Origin: Ampelocalamus luodianensis
Lineage: Eukaryota; Streptophyta; Magnoliopsida; Poales; Poaceae
NCBI GenBank assembly: GCA_036346255.1
Contig: CM070628.1
Span: 2,371,840-2,435,839, forward strand
Direction of reading: 5' to 3'
Length of the DNA stretch: 64,000 nucleotides
In this document: in pieces, positions 22,083 through 34,830 of the stretch
Numbering within the stretch: the stretch's first letter is position 1
How the letters are laid out: each line of letters opens with the position of its first letter
The notes under the pieces: generated by a model
What the model was told of the DNA's origin: nothing
What the model saw: only the letters and a program-made list of their open reading frames with translations
Databases searched by the model: none
Made by a program: the position numbers and the translations under genes

Positions 22083-23715
22083 CTACCACTCTAAGTCCCG
22101 GGATAAAATTCTTAAGCCATACAGCCTGCCCGGTGGCCTCATAACATGCCACAAACTCAGCTTGCATCGTTGAAGATGCCGTAAGGGTTTGTTTGGAGCT
22201 TTTCCACGAGATAGCTCCCTGAGCGAGTGTGAAGATATAACCTGACGTGGATTTCTTAGTATCAACACATCCCGCAAAATCTGAATCAGTGAATCTGAAT
22301 AACCAATAACTTCAAGGTTATCAGAATTCTTATATGTGAGCATGAAATTCTTAGTAGCTTGCATATAGCGCAAGACTTTCTTAACGGCCTTCCAGTGGTC
22401 CGGTCCTGGATTTGACTGATATCTGCCAAGCATCCCGGTTACAAAAGCTAAATCAGGACGCGTGCATACTTGAGCATACATAATGCTTCCGACACCAAGC
22501 ATAAGGAACCGACTTCATCTGATCAGTTTCATATTGGTTCTTTGGACATTGAAATGTCCCAAACTTATCGCCCTTAACAATAGGAGCAGGCGAGCCAGAG
22601 CACTTATGCATATTGTATTTCTTCAGTACTCTGTCAACGTATGCCTTCTGAGATAAACCTAATATTCCTTTGGACCTATCTCGTGAATCTCAATGCCAAG
22701 AACGTAAGAGGCATCACCAAGATCCTTCATATCAAAATTAGATGAAAGAAATCTCTTGGTCTCAAACAAGATATCCTTATCATTTTTGGCCAATAAGATG
22801 TCATCCACATAAAGTACTAAGATGGTGAATTTACTCCTTGAACTTAACATATATGCAATTATCAACTTCATTTTCTTTAAAACCAAAATTTCTTATTATT
22901 TTATCGAATTTGAGGTACCATCGCCTCGATGCTTGTTTCAAGCCATAAATTGATTTCTTAAGTCGACATCCCATATGCTCCTTGCCTTCCACGACAAAAC
23001 CTTCCGTTGAGCCATGTAAACATTTTCTTGCAAGTCGCCATTAAGAAATATCGCTTTAACATCCATCCGATGCACTCTAAATCATAATGAGCTACAAGTG
23101 CCATAACTATTCTGAATGAATCTTTAGTTGAGACAGGAGAAAAGGTGTCATTATAGTCAATCCCCTCTCTTTGTGAGAAGCCTTTTGCTACAAGTCTTGC
23201 TTTGAACCTTTCGATATTTCCCTTAGAGTCGTGTTTGGTTTTGTAGACCCATTTCTGACCTCATCTGCTTTGACTCGTCAGAATTTCTACTAGGTCCCAC
23301 ACATCATTAGTGCTCATAGACTTTAGTTCATCCTTCATGGCATCAAGCCACTTAGGAGAATGTTCACTCATCATGGCCTCCTTATAAGAGGTGGGATCGT
23401 CTACCTTCCCTACATCATTAATATCCTCATTCATATATACAACATAATCATTTGGGATGGCGGATCTTCTCTCCCGCTGTGATTTTCTAATAGGTTCATT
23501 AGCTATGACAGGAGACTGCTGAGACTCGTCATTAGGTACAACATTAGGAATTTCAGAGACCTCAACAGTGGGTGCAACAAATGTATTTTCATCGAGGTGC
23601 AGCCACCGAGGCATGTGAATAAAGGTCTCGGGATGAGCGGTGAAGGAACGTAAACCCGCTTCTCCTCAAGATCTATTTTCCTGGGCTCCAGCTCCTCATT
23701 ATTTTCTAAGAACAC
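22083..23715 (-). pseudogene. Copia RT/RNase H remnants
   Basis: 23261-23614 carries the region before RT (SQRERRSAIPNDYVVY, then SPKWLDAMKDELKSM). 22659-22886 carries the RT active site LVLYVDDILLA and LSSNFDMKDLGDASYVLGIE. 22083-22502 carries YAQVCTRPDLAFVTGMLGRY and WKAVKKVLRYMQATKNF leading into RNase H. The pieces are in different frames, so the polyprotein is broken. Integrase-like sequence at 23720-24840 is visible only as short broken frames. Confidence 0.85.
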
Positions 23716-25039
23716 AGCGTGCCTTGTTTCTACAAACTTAGTTGTCCTATTAGGATAGTAAAAACGATACCCTTTGGATCTATCAGGATATCCAATAAAA
23801 TGACAACTTACTGTTTTAGGGTCTAATTTCCCAATATGTGGATTAAATATCTTAGCTTCAAAGACGACAACCCCACACTCGTAAATATTTCATACTCGGT
23901 TTTCTCCATCCATAATTCATAAGGTGTCTTAGGTATCGATTTATTGGGAACCCGATTAAGAATATGTGCACTGTCTTTAGTGCTTCCATCCACAAACTAA
24001 TGGGTAAACTAGAGTGGTGAGCATGCTCCGCACCATATCCATAAGTGTACGATGCACGTCTCTCGCCTACTCCATTCTCACGAGGTTCACCGACATAGAA
24101 AATCGGGCAACAATGCCATTTTCTTGAAGAAACTTAGCGAAAGGGCCGTGAATTTGTCCATAAGAGGCATGTCTTCCATAATATTCTCCCCACGGTCCGA
24201 TCTTACCACTTTAATTCTTAAGTTGTGCTGATTTTCAACTTCACCTTAAATATCTTAAATTTATCAAGTGACTCAGATCGGTCTTTAATGAGAAAGATAT
24301 AACCATAACGGAGAAATCATCGATGAATGTTATAAAAGAATCAAAACCATCCACCGATGTCACAGAAAAGGACCACAAATATCGTATGAATTAATTCTAA
24401 AAGTCCTGTGTCGCGAGTAGCTCCTTCTTTATTTGTTTCACATATTTTCCTTTAATGCAATCAATGCAGTGGTCCGAGTCGAGAAATCTAATGGGTGGAG
24501 AATCTCTTCCTTAATGAGACGCCCATTCTCCCCTTCAAATGTGGCCTAAACGACAAGTGCCACAATTTCAAGAAGTCTCATTATTCTTTTACCCTTAGCA
24601 TCACCCACATTCAAGGATACAGAAATTCATTAAGGGAAAGCATATAGAGTTTGTCTCGTCTAAAAGCAAGACCAATATCATTAGAATCAAATGTAATAAT
24701 ACATTTATTATCACCAAAAGTACACTTAAAACCTTCATCGTCCAACAAAGAAATCAAATCAAATTCCTCCTAATAGAAGGAACATAAACTACATTATTGA
24801 GACGGCGAGAAGCCGTTGTCTAAGACTAATGTAATTGATCCTATTGATTCCACTTCGCTTCCTTTCCATCCGCGACTCTAAGGCTTCGCTCCCTTTCTTA
24901 GGGTTCTCGCGGTATGGAATCCTCAGAAGAATTAGTAACGTGCACGCTTGCACCGAGTCAATCCACCAGAATTAATGGAAAAATTAGCATAAAGTGTTTC
25001 ATCAACAAAAGTTATTGTATCATTACCCTTCTTTGCGAG

Positions 25040-25894
25040 CCACTTTAGGAATCCACACGCCCTTCCGAAAGTGCCTGATCGCTTGCAAAAATGACATTCA
25101 CCCCTTTAGGTGCTCCAATGGAGCCACATGAGGCTTAGGTGCAGTATGCACTTTAGGCCCCGACTTATCAGCATTGGGGGAGAACGTCAACTTCTTCTTA
25201 GATTTGAAGTCCCCTTGGAACTTCCTTTTATTGGAGCCACCAACTTGAAGTGCAAGATCCTCTTTTCCGTCCTAATTCTTTCCTCCTCCGAACACACATG
25301 GCGATTAAATCGCTCATGTTCCACTTTTCTTCTCGAGTATTATAATTGATCTTGAAAGCTGTATACTCAAAAGGGAGAGAGGTCATAATGAAATGGACTA
25401 GAAAACCATCAGAAATCTCCATGTCCATCCCCTTAAGTTTTCCGGCCATATCAGTCATCATCATTATGTGTTCTCTAATACTGCCGGAACCATCATATTT
25501 AGTTGTCAAGAGCCTCGAAGCAGTCTCGACATAAACTTTGTGGAGCCCTTAAATTTTTCTTCAATCGATGCCGATACTCTGAGCTTTTTGAATCGGGATT
25601 GCTCCTCGATCCCAACCAAATGGAGGTCTTCATTATCATAAGTGATAGACGGTTGGACCGCTCCCATTTCTCAGCATTAGTTTCATAAATTTTCTTTTTG
25701 TCATCATAATTTTCCTCACCCTCAGAGGGGGGAATGAGAGCTGGCATCCTTAAAGCATAATCGAGATCTAATACCCCAAGGACAACATGGATTCTCTCCT
25801 TCCGGAGGAAAATTGCTCCCATAAGTCGCTCAATGTTGTCGATGGTGGCAATGACATTTGATGCATTTATTGCTGAATATAAAAATATAGGCAT
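25040..25894 (-). pseudogene. Copia gag remnant
   Basis: Two overlapping frames (25499-25894 and 25228-25509) carry the copia Gag (UBN2-type) signature: NAEKWERSNRLSLMIMKTSI, then GSIREHIMMMTDMAGKLKGM and ISDGFLVHFIMTSLPFEY. A degenerate zinc knuckle CHFCKRSGTFGRAC, with the usual His lost, lies near 25050-25095. Frame breaks show it is not functional. Confidence 0.85.
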
Positions 25895-27094
25895 AAATTA
25901 GAATTAATCATAAGAATATGTTGTATGCAATTAATCCTACGTTGGTCCGATTAATAACACACAAAACTATAGTTCTAATTCACATCACCGTTGGGCGATA
26001 ATGAAAAGAACTTAAACAATTAATATGGCTACACATGGTTATAAACAACGTTGGTCCAATATAATCATATGCATGTACATAATGCCAAAACATAAAATGT
26101 AAAAGTCTCTAATTAAAATATCTCGTTGGTTCAATTTTAATCGAGATTAAGCATAATATTGGGCAATAATACATTATTCATGATATACCATAATTTTGGG
26201 CATCAAAACAATAATTAAATCAGTGCACAAAAATGATTTAAACATAAGAAATTGCACTGAAAATAAAAGAAATGGAGAAAACCACTGTTCATGGGCCTCC
26301 TTATTCAAAATCTCAGACGCCGGCCCAAAACCGAGCGCGGCCCGACTCCAAGCGCGCGGCCCAAATCGCGCGTCGGCGCGTGGCCCAAATTGGCTCGGCC
26401 AGCCCGAGATCCTCAAGCGCCGTCCGATCTAATCGGACGGCCGAAAAAACGTTCAGCCCAAACTCTCCAGCCGGCCCGCATAACGGTGGCCCTTGGATTT
26501 GATCGGACGGCTGTGCGCTGCTGTGGGCGATACAAAAAACGCGCTGAAACCCTAAACCTAATCTCATTCCCCTCTTCTTCTCGCGAAAAACACGGCCGGC
26601 GCAGCGGCGCGCGCGGGAGGAGCGGAAGCGGAAGCGGCGTGCGGCGACTTGAGGCGGCTACGCGAGCGCAAGCGGGGAGCATCAGTGACGGCGGCGACGG
26701 GAGGTGGCGCCTCCTTTCCCTCTCTCGCGGCGGCGTGCGTGCAACCGAGGTTGCGCGCGCGCCGCCGAGTGGAGCTGCGGTGGCGCCGGCGATGAGAGGG
26801 ACACCGATCTCCAAAAGCTCGTAAGTTTCCGCCGCACCACTTTAGGTTCTTAGGGTTTTGTTTTGGGGTTGGACGGGGGATTTGGTTGGGGTTCTTGATT
26901 AATCGTTAGGGTTCTTGATTCCCCTCCTTCTAAGTGCTAAAACCAACCGCAAAACATTAGATCCGGCCACTAAACTTTAGATCCGAGTCTCTAATCCTTA
27001 GTTCTAAACTTTTGATCATTAGATCTAGCGAAATCGTGTTCGGGTTTTGACTAATTAGGGTTCAAGTAGAGCTAGAGATGGCTCTGATACCAAA

Positions 27095-27587
27095 TGTGAG
27101 CATGATCTTAGGGCTAAACTTGAATACGGACATGAACCCTAGCTCTAAACTCATGAACACCTACAAAACCTTAGATGCGGAAGCTTGAGTGTCACATACC
27201 CGAACCAGATGAAGCCATGAGGGTGATGAACTGATGATGTAGTTGCGTCGGCGTTTGATGAAGATGTCGTAGGTGAAGAAGAGAGGCGTCGGTGATGATG
27301 CGTCGGTGGACGTAGTGGTGGTCGTGGACGAAGCCGGTGACGTCGCAGCGATGATGGGCTCTGGTCTTCGTCCACCTTAGCGCTCGTTAGTAGATCGGTG
27401 TGTGTGGGGTTTAGGTGACCAAGAACAACCAGTGTCCAAGCCTGCCGAGCCCCTTTAAGTGTTCATCTTGCGCTAGGTGACCGGGACCCGAACCAAAAAG
27501 GAGTTGGGCGCGCCTCCGATCATGGCGCGTATGGAGACGAGGTCTCCCGGGATTCTCGGGAACCGTTAGCCGAAGATCATCCCAACA
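27095..27587 (-). repeat. Copia 5' LTR
   Basis: 493 bp, preceded on the plus strand by the complement of TGGTATCAGAGCC and followed by the target duplication ATCCA at 27588-27592. Confidence 0.93.
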
Positions 27588-27972
27588 ATCCAGCACTTCA
27601 AGACTTCGTGGCATATCAGGAATCTGACCTTCCAATTGGTTAGAACCGAGCCCCAAGAATTGCAATGACTTCATATGCACTAGAGACGCTGGCAGCATGC
27701 CTGTGAGCAGGTTGTTGGAGAGATCCAAGCTAGTGAGAGAGGTCAACGAAGTCCAAAGCCAATCAGGCAAAGGGTCCATAGTCCCCGTGTTGCGTAAATC
27801 TATTGTTGCCATTCAAACTTGTGTCTGGAGCCACTGTGGGAACTGTGATTCTAGTGGGCAAGAACGTAGTTTCAGTTCATAAAGCTGAAAGGGTGGCAAC
27901 CAATTTGTGCCCACAGAAATTCTCAAGAGGTTATAAGATAAAACTAGGCTAGATAGCTTGGATAGATTGGCT

Positions 27973-28241
27973 CAGGGTTTTCGCTACCAGTTGAAAAAAA
28001 AAATCAGAGGTTAGCGATAGGCCTAGTTACCGGTGGTAACCGGTTTTTTGGGGAAAAAATTTGGCCAATTTTGGATTTTAAATTAAAAAATCAATTTCGA
28101 ACAAAATTCAAGCAAATTCATTTTTTTTGGGATAAATTTCATCAAAACCGATTTTTCGGGGCTGGATTTAAATCCTACCGGCTACCATCGTAACAATTTG
28201 CTGCGTGATAGAATCGCTAAATTTCACGAGTTTTTTCCATG
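27973..28241. mobile_element. hAT-like MITE
   Basis: A 269-bp insertion inside psi-RLP-A, recognised because RLP1 reads straight across it. Flanking 8-mers GATTGGCT (27965-27972) and GATTAGCT (28242-28249) differ at one base. The element begins CAGGGTTTTCGC and ends TTTTTTCCATG, weak inverted ends of hAT style. It has AT-rich palindromic interior (CCGGTGGTAACCGG) and no coding capacity. Confidence 0.65.
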
Positions 28242-28639
28242 GATTAGCTAGGTGTTGTTCAGACAAGATGCTTCGGAGAAAATTGTGAGAAACATCCAAC
28301 TCATTTAACTTTGTGAGCTGACTGATATTGGAAGAAGGTAAAGGACCTGTTAATGAGTTATCGCTGAGATCGATTGAGATGAGATCTGTGCAGGCCTCAA
28401 GTCATCCAGATAGACTTCCAGATAGATTATTACCCCCCCCCCCCTACTTGATCATAAATAGTCGCTTCATGCAGTAGGTCATGGCCTTCCCCAAATTAGC
28501 AATATCACAACCAAGATTGTTGTTGGACAAATCAAGGATGGTTAAGTTACACAGCCTACCTTTTGATACCGGAATTGCTCCGACTAAACTGTTCTTGTAC
28601 AAGTAGAGGTAGTTAAGGGCGGTTAAATTTCCCATGCTA

Positions 28640-29350
28640 ATCTATTAGGGATTTTTTCTGGCAAATTAAAATCCCTTTAAAAGTGAAAATATTCCTTTGG
28701 TATCTCAAGAAAGGGGTAGTATTAACTAAAGATAACTTGTTTAAAAGAAATTGGAGGGGGAGCAAAAAGTGTTGTTTCTGTATTAAAGAGGAAACAATTC
28801 AACACCTTTTTATTGATTGCCCCTTTGCACGTCTTGTATGGTGGGTTATTCAATGTGCGTTTAATTTATCTCCCCCTACGAACATAGCAAATATGTTCGG
28901 GAACTGGTTAATCGGTATTCCAAAAAAGTTAAAGGCACAACTCCTGGTGGGAGCTAGTGCCTTATGTTGGTCTATTTGGTTATGTCGAAATGATGTTGTG
29001 TTTGACAAAAAGATTGTCACTAACCCATTGCAGGTTATCTTTTTGAGTGGGTATTGGCTGCGTGCTTGGGCAAATTTGCAGAAAGCGGACCAGAAGGAGT
29101 TTATGTTGGCTGGAAGCCAAAGGCTGGAGTTTGTGGCGAAGCAAACTTTCAATCTTCATGGATGGCGGCTTAGTTACAGGATTAGTTCTGATTAAGATTA
29201 ATTTTCAGTCGTCTTTTAGTTGTAAGGCTTCAAGCCACGTTGAACAGTTTTAGCTCTGCTGTTACTTTGATCTTTATAATAAATTGGGCTGTGTGCATCC
29301 TTGATGCAGAGGCCGGAGGAGATGTTTTCTCTTCCATTATCTAAAAAAAT
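28640..29350 (+). mobile_element. 5'-truncated LINE fragment
   Basis: Contains an open frame (28683-29195; homology begins slightly upstream) with the plant LINE zf-RVT signature: KIPLKVKIFLWYLKKGVV, CCFCIKEETIQHLFIDCPFA, ALCWSIWLCRNDVVFDKK. A 3' tail ends in a short A run near 29343-29349. The orientation is opposite to psi-RLP-A, which it splits between the LRR at 28444-28635 and that at 29351-29488. It belongs to a different LINE lineage from the element at 15994. Target duplication is not resolved. Confidence 0.8.
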
Positions 29351-29488
29351 TTATGTTGGTCAACCAGCACAGGAACGTAGAACTAAAGTTATTTCCTGAC
29401 AGATCAATTATACTGAGAACTGTCAAGTTGGAGCTCAGTGAGCGGAAGATCAGTAGAAACCAAATGAAGCTCCTGAAGGGAAGCAAGC

Positions 29489-32292
29489 TGTCGGACCCGG
29501 ATTTCGTAATCCAGAATCCTCTGTGAAAACACTGTGCTATTTCCTGGATCAGTAGATAGCACTCACAGATATATCACTGAATCAAATCATACATGGCGTA
29601 AAACCATACCATTCATTAATTAACACAACAGAGTATACATAGACCGCATAGGGTCGAGTTTTACAATAAGGGCCAAACATGCCAAATTGATTACATTACA
29701 AGAGCGGAAGCGACAATGGAAGCAAAAGGGGTGAGAGTACATCTCTCCACAGGCAAGCGACTGGGGAAGCCTGTGCGCGTCCGATATTACCCAATGACTC
29801 AAATAATATAGGATGCATGCAAGCACCAACAGAATCAGCTGGACTGGAGCGAGACTAGAACAGCTAACGTCTATACTATGCTTCATTATCTCCTGGTCCT
29901 CCGACTTCTGGATCCTCGTAGTAGTCGTAATCTTCTAGATTTCCTGCTCCTGAGGGTTTTGGGGGTGAGAGCGAGGATGAGCACTACTACCGTGCTCGTG
30001 AGCCAATACACAATGCAATAATATACATGCAAGGTTTAACAAAGATGGTTTTGGTTCTTTTATTTGCTAAAGCAGTGTTTTCAAATATCGTAGTTACAAA
30101 TTCCTATAACTTAGCATTTTAACCAAATTGCATTTTGATAAAGAGAGTAATTGTGCAATATTTAATAACAACAGAGGTTCCCTCCACCTTATGCTTAATT
30201 TGATTGGGGTTACCCCCACATATTAACCTCACTGAGTCTGCAAATCCAGGAAAAATCCAATCTCAGGGCTAGGTGAGCCCATCACATTTTCACACCACCC
30301 ACAAATATTTTTGAAATAGAACTAACTCAAGTTAAGTTCTCATATCCGCCTTTGACCGTAGGCACAACTGTTTAAACAGTTTATTACACTCTGCAGAGGT
30401 TGTACACTTTACCCACAAGAGATAATCGTCTTGATATGTACACACATTTCCGTAGACATGTGAATCAAGGGGAGATCATCACAAGGCCTTTACAATGCAT
30501 CCTTCAGTATTAGTTACACTTCGCTAAGGTTTCGTCCACGAAGGGTAATGCTCTTTTAGATCTGTTAACCCTTACTCAAACCCCCTCTTGCGCTATCCAA
30601 CGACTTACAACGCGCACCCCTCTTGCGCCATCCAACGACTTACAAAGGCTTACGGCGTCGCGGATCATCTATTTGATGCAACTCGTACTGATGGATATAA
30701 ATTATTTAGCCAGATTGTACTTTACATACTTGTGGTTGCACTTGTTTTACACAGGAGATCATGACAAGATTAAGTCCTTAGGGGTATCTAGGCGGTTTAT
30801 TCCACATACCATCCACAACACAACAGTCCTTGGGCTACATTAGCACCCACTGTTGAACCATCCATCACACCAGCCGCCCAGACAGGGTAATAGCAATTTA
30901 GGGTTTTGAGGAGTAAAACCAAATTACCACATTTTCTTCGGTCATGGACCACCAATGACTGCCCGAAACCATTTCATGTTTGAAAAGATGATGATTGGGA
31001 TATTTTAATGTCCCAGTACTTAAGCAAGACTAGCATGTCGCTTAAGTACAACCTATAACTAGTATTTATCATATAGTTACTAGGGTGACAAGGATTAATG
31101 GATTCAAATGTCAAGGATGGCATATTAAATAGTTAAGCAACAATAGGGTATTTAACTACCTTAAGCTTTAACATACATTTGCTTAAAGAATTAAATCATG
31201 CAATTTGCTATTTTAAAAGAATATAATTTGCATAAAATGTAGGCTCAATATGATCAAAGTATTGACTCGCCTTGATTGTAGGTAAGAGGGTCTTGATGGT
31301 CTTGTTCTTGATCGACTTGGAGATCTCCGGTGTCTTCGAATCCTACTCAGACGAATGTACCGGAAAAAGACACAAACAAGCAAACACAACAAATACATAA
31401 CAAAGAACAATAAATGAACTCCAAATTGAACAAGACCTATGCCATTAGCAAGATCTTGAATTAACAAATTTTTAAAAATTTATTTCATAATTTTTGAAGT
31501 TAAAATGAGGGAGATATGAATTTTTGAAGCTTCTCTTTAGAATTAAAATAGAAAAGAAAAAGAAAAAGAAAACAAAAGAAAAGAAAAGAAAAATCGGCGG
31601 TGGCCCGTGGCCACATTTCGGTCCAGCCCAAACTTTGGGCCGAAATCGGCGCGAGCGAGCGGGCGCGGCCCAAGGGGGGCGGTGGCCTGCCCTAAAACCA
31701 AAGAGGGGGACTCGGGCTGAAAAAGAAGAGGGGAGGGAGAGATGGAGGGGCGGCGGCGGCGACGCGCGGGGAAGAGGGGGGCTCGGGGGCGCGGCGACGG
31801 CGACGGCGCAAGGAGGAGAGGTTTGGGGCGTGCAGTGGCAGCGGCGACCGGAGGGAAGAGGGAGGCTCGTGGCACGGCGGCGACGAGGCTCACCGAGCGG
31901 CGGCGACGGCGAAGGTAAGGCTTCGGCCTCTTTTCTTCTTCCTCTCTTGATCTTCTTCCTCTCTCGGTTCTTGCTTGGGGAAGAAGGGGTGGGGAGAGGA
32001 AGGAGGGCGCCGGTTTTATAGGCCGAGGAGGAGCGGGAGCTGGGAGGGGGTCCGGCGAGCGGGCGGCAAGGCGCGCGGGCGCGAGGGGCGGCGGGGTTTG
32101 GCGGGGCAGCAGACGCGGACGGACGCGACGAGGCGCGCGCAGCGACGATAGGACACAGGCGCGGAGGCGAGGGAACTGGGGCGGGAGACGACGTGCGGGA
32201 GCGGCGGGCACGGGTCGGCGGTGCAGAGCACGCGAGGGGGGGGGGGGTCCGGGCGAGGGTTGACCCAAGGAGGAAGAAAATGGAGTGTTACA
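29489..32292 (-). mobile_element. Solo LTR, same family as the RLP2 insertion
   Basis: On the plus strand it begins TGTCGGACCCGGATTTCG and ends GAGTGTTACA, flanked by an exact 5-bp duplication CAAGC (29484-29488 and 32293-32297). It is 2.8 kb and collinear with the LTRs at 43752-46595 and 49128-51995. No internal region or partner LTR is present, as expected after LTR-LTR recombination. GC-rich segments (31600-32250) contain long Pro/Arg/Ala open frames that are compositional, not genes. It splits psi-RLP-A. Confidence 0.93.
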
Positions 32293-32872
32293 CAAGCACG
32301 TTCAATGACTCATTCCAGTCTGAAGCAGTATAAAGGTTCCACCATGACGTGCCAAGGTAAGCCAATGAAGGAAGCCGAGAGAACCAAACAAGATTGTCAA
32401 CAGATCTACTAGGAAAGCTAATATCAAGGTAAGTTCCCAAGCTGAGGGAGGGGGGATTTCCCACTGAAGCCAACACCGGACAAGTCAAGATGCCTCAGGT
32501 TCTTCAGACATCCTATGAACTCGATAAACTCGGGGATGCTTGCACCACTAAAACTATTCCAACCAAGATCAAGGTACATCAGATGACTTAAATGAACCAA
32601 TGATGGGCTGATGTCACCTGTAAGAGCATACTTGCTGCTATTATAATTGCTGAGGACGAGCTTGATAATGTGTCCGGTCTTGTTATCACATGTCACACGA
32701 TACCAGCTGCAACAATTTAGACCCTTCACGAGGACAGGAAGCCTTGAGGGTCATTCAGATTGCCCTTCAAGTCGAATAGCGCATTCTTTTCCTTTCCAAT
32801 GCACCCGCTAGCTGCTGTGATTTCGGTGGCTACTAGCAACAGGGGAAACAAAGAAAGCAGAGAAGGGCGCAT

Positions 32873-33429
32873 GATGTTCTTCGTGCTGGCAATTTTGCAA
32901 CTTTCGGGGTTTATATGAGAAACAGAGATTAGAGGAGGCACCTGCCCCGCATCAACAGGTCAAGACGTTCAACAAATGCCAGGTCTATCATATGATCGTA
33001 TTCAAATTAGTATTGCATCAGACTTAACCTGCAGATGAATTAAATATCAAGACCTAGTGTTATCATGATAAGATTATTTTTTGGATGAGGACTGAAGACC
33101 AGAAGAAAGTCGATATTACTATATTAGAACAGTTTCGACATTTCATACTCGATTCTTCCTACTTGGTGCTTACTTACAGTGCCTTATATTTGCTTAATTG
33201 AAAGGAAGAGAGACTTGCTTCATATGGAATATGTTAATTGCTCTTCAGGGTTTATCTAACTGCATCCCTGGTCAGGCTAAATTAATGAAGGATATGCATA
33301 CGTGCTAACAAACGAAGCAGTAAACCCTTAATTTGCTTTCCTACTTGGTCATCCCCCTGAATCAACGCAATTTGATTATCTCTCCTGAATCAACGGACGG
33401 GAGTAGTATAATATTTGCTCTTTGTTCTT
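32873..33429. other. Upstream of psi-RLP-A, no gene seen
   Basis: AT-rich sequence between the pseudogene start and module B copy 2. It does not obviously match the upstream module of RLP1/RLP2, in line with the more diverged signal peptide of psi-RLP-A. Confidence 0.4.
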
Positions 33430-34830
33430 ATCTATGTCGGGAAAACATGCACGGGTTTGGTCTAGTATAGAGGCTGAGAGGTGGCGTAGAAATAGTACTG
33501 ACCGGCTTGGCTGCCGCCGCCTCCATCCATGAATGACATGCGGCACCGTCGCAATGCCAATGTGCGCGACCACGACTGGGCTCAGGTAGCGTGGGAGGCC
33601 GGAGACGCCAGCATGTGGGTGTGTGGCGGAAATGGCGAGCCCACCGTCCGCACCCACCTCCGCGTTCGCCAACCCCACGCTGTCCCACCCATCCAAGGCG
33701 CCGCTGCACTCCTCTGCCACAACCGCAATACCTCCGAGCACAATCACAGCGCGGACGTTCGCGGAGCGGAGATTTGGGTCGGTACATCATCGAGCACTTG
33801 CCTATGGAGTGCCAACGCCGGGCGGCCTTGTCGATGCTGCTACTGCCGCTCGCCTACCGGAGCAGATGATGAGGGTGGATTTAATGTGGGCACAAAAATC
33901 CGGCGGGCGCACTCACAAGAGCACCTCCAATCCCGAGGCCGCCGCGGCGGGGGCTCGCCGGAGTTCCGCCGCCGTGTCGGGGGAGGGGGAGACATAAGGT
34001 GAAAAGGAGAGCCTAATACGAAAATAAGGAACGCCAGGGTCTATTCGGCAAATAGACATCTGCCACCGACACCTGCTCGATCCTCAATCCGGGGCCGCAC
34101 ATCTCGATCTAACGGCTACAAGTAGGCTGGGCCTCAGGGTGGATCGGACGAATCCGAGGTTACGCAAAGGGTCCAGTTTGGATCGTGGTTTTTCTACTCG
34201 ATCCTGACGTTTTGCATGTCAGTCCCAATTTTGGATCGTGCTCCGAAGTTATGCAAAGGGATCTATTTTGGATCGTGATGTTTTGCATGTCGGTCCCTGT
34301 TTTGGATCGTGTGTTTTTTCTGCATGATCCTGAGATTTTGAAAATTAGTACCTATTTAGACCACTTTTTTTTTTTGCAGAGTAGTGCTCCTAACCTGACC
34401 TTCAGATGGGCGGCGGCTCGTCGGCGCGGATGGACTCGTCGTTGCTGACTCGAGCGTGATAGCCATCGGATGGAACAACTTGTCCCGTCGGTGCCGTGCC
34501 ACTCGCTGCCGCCCAAGCTCGTAGTTGCCGCCGCAACCTGACGCCAAGCCTCCATAGTCGTCGTGCGGCGCTGTTCGCGCCTATCGCCTCTGAACGGTGC
34601 CGTTCGTAGTGGCAGCTCGCCTCGTCTCCCCACATGATCGCGCCTCCGCCCTTCACCCTAATACAATTGGACTCTGTGTGTTGTTCCGGCCGCTGCTGGC
34701 CTCGACGCCGTAGCTTGTACACGTCTCCAGCGTCGTCGCATGAGATGAGACCATCACCATAATCGCTGCAGCAGTGCTTTCCATTGGAAGCGTGTTGCAG
34801 TCTTGCACTTTAACATTGCTTAAGTGCATT
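33430..34830. repeat. Duplicated module B, copy 2
   Basis: Matches 864-1856, with the same GGGAAAACATGCACGGG start, the same open frame (33623-33997, beginning MAEMASPPSAPTSAF) and the same TTTTGGATCGTG repeat stretch and poly-T. Here it is not interrupted at CCTAACCTGACC and continues through TTCAGATGGGCGGCGGCTC to 34830, which shows the pre-insertion state of copy 1. The end of this block also matches 63410-63510. Confidence 0.65.

Larger units (their letters stand above)
21152..27587 (-). mobile_element. Ty1/copia LTR retrotransposon, complete but decayed
   Basis: LTRs at 21152-21638 and 27095-27587 both start TGTGAGCATGATCTTAGGG and end with ATCATCCCAACA. The 5-bp target duplication ATCCA flanks both sides (21147-21151 and 27588-27592). 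The primer-binding site (GGCTCTGATACCA on plus, about 27080-27092) adjoins the right LTR. A polypurine tract (TCAAAGGGAGAA on minus) adjoins the left LTR, fixing minus orientation. Gag, integrase-region, RT and RNase H remnants are in copia order. It interrupts psi-RLP-A within one LRR. Confidence 0.95.
8758..32872 (-). pseudogene. LRR receptor-like protein pseudogene psi-RLP-A
   Basis: Remnants collinear with RLP1 lie at 32293-32872 (signal peptide, Cys cap, first LRRs), 29351-29488, 28242-28640, 27588-27972, 20633-21151, 15770-15993 (island with YITIKGEERL) and 8758-8899 (LRR after the island). The start is the Met at 32872, beginning MRPSLLSLFPLLL. Frame breaks are present near 32726 and within several pieces. 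The C-terminal cap, transmembrane helix and tail are missing, replaced by the element at 7803-8757. All other gaps are accounted for by inserted elements. The protein would have resembled RLP1, but divergence is greater than between RLP1 and RLP2. No product is expected. Confidence 0.9.

Noticed and set aside
26291..26824. 177-codon plus-strand open frame
   Set aside because: Lies in the GC-rich leader between the copia 5' LTR and gag, on the strand opposite to the element. No recognisable domain.
31543..32295. 250-codon Pro/Arg/Ala-rich open frame on the minus strand
   Set aside because: Inside the GC-rich part of the solo LTR. No family features and not conserved as a frame in the other LTRs.
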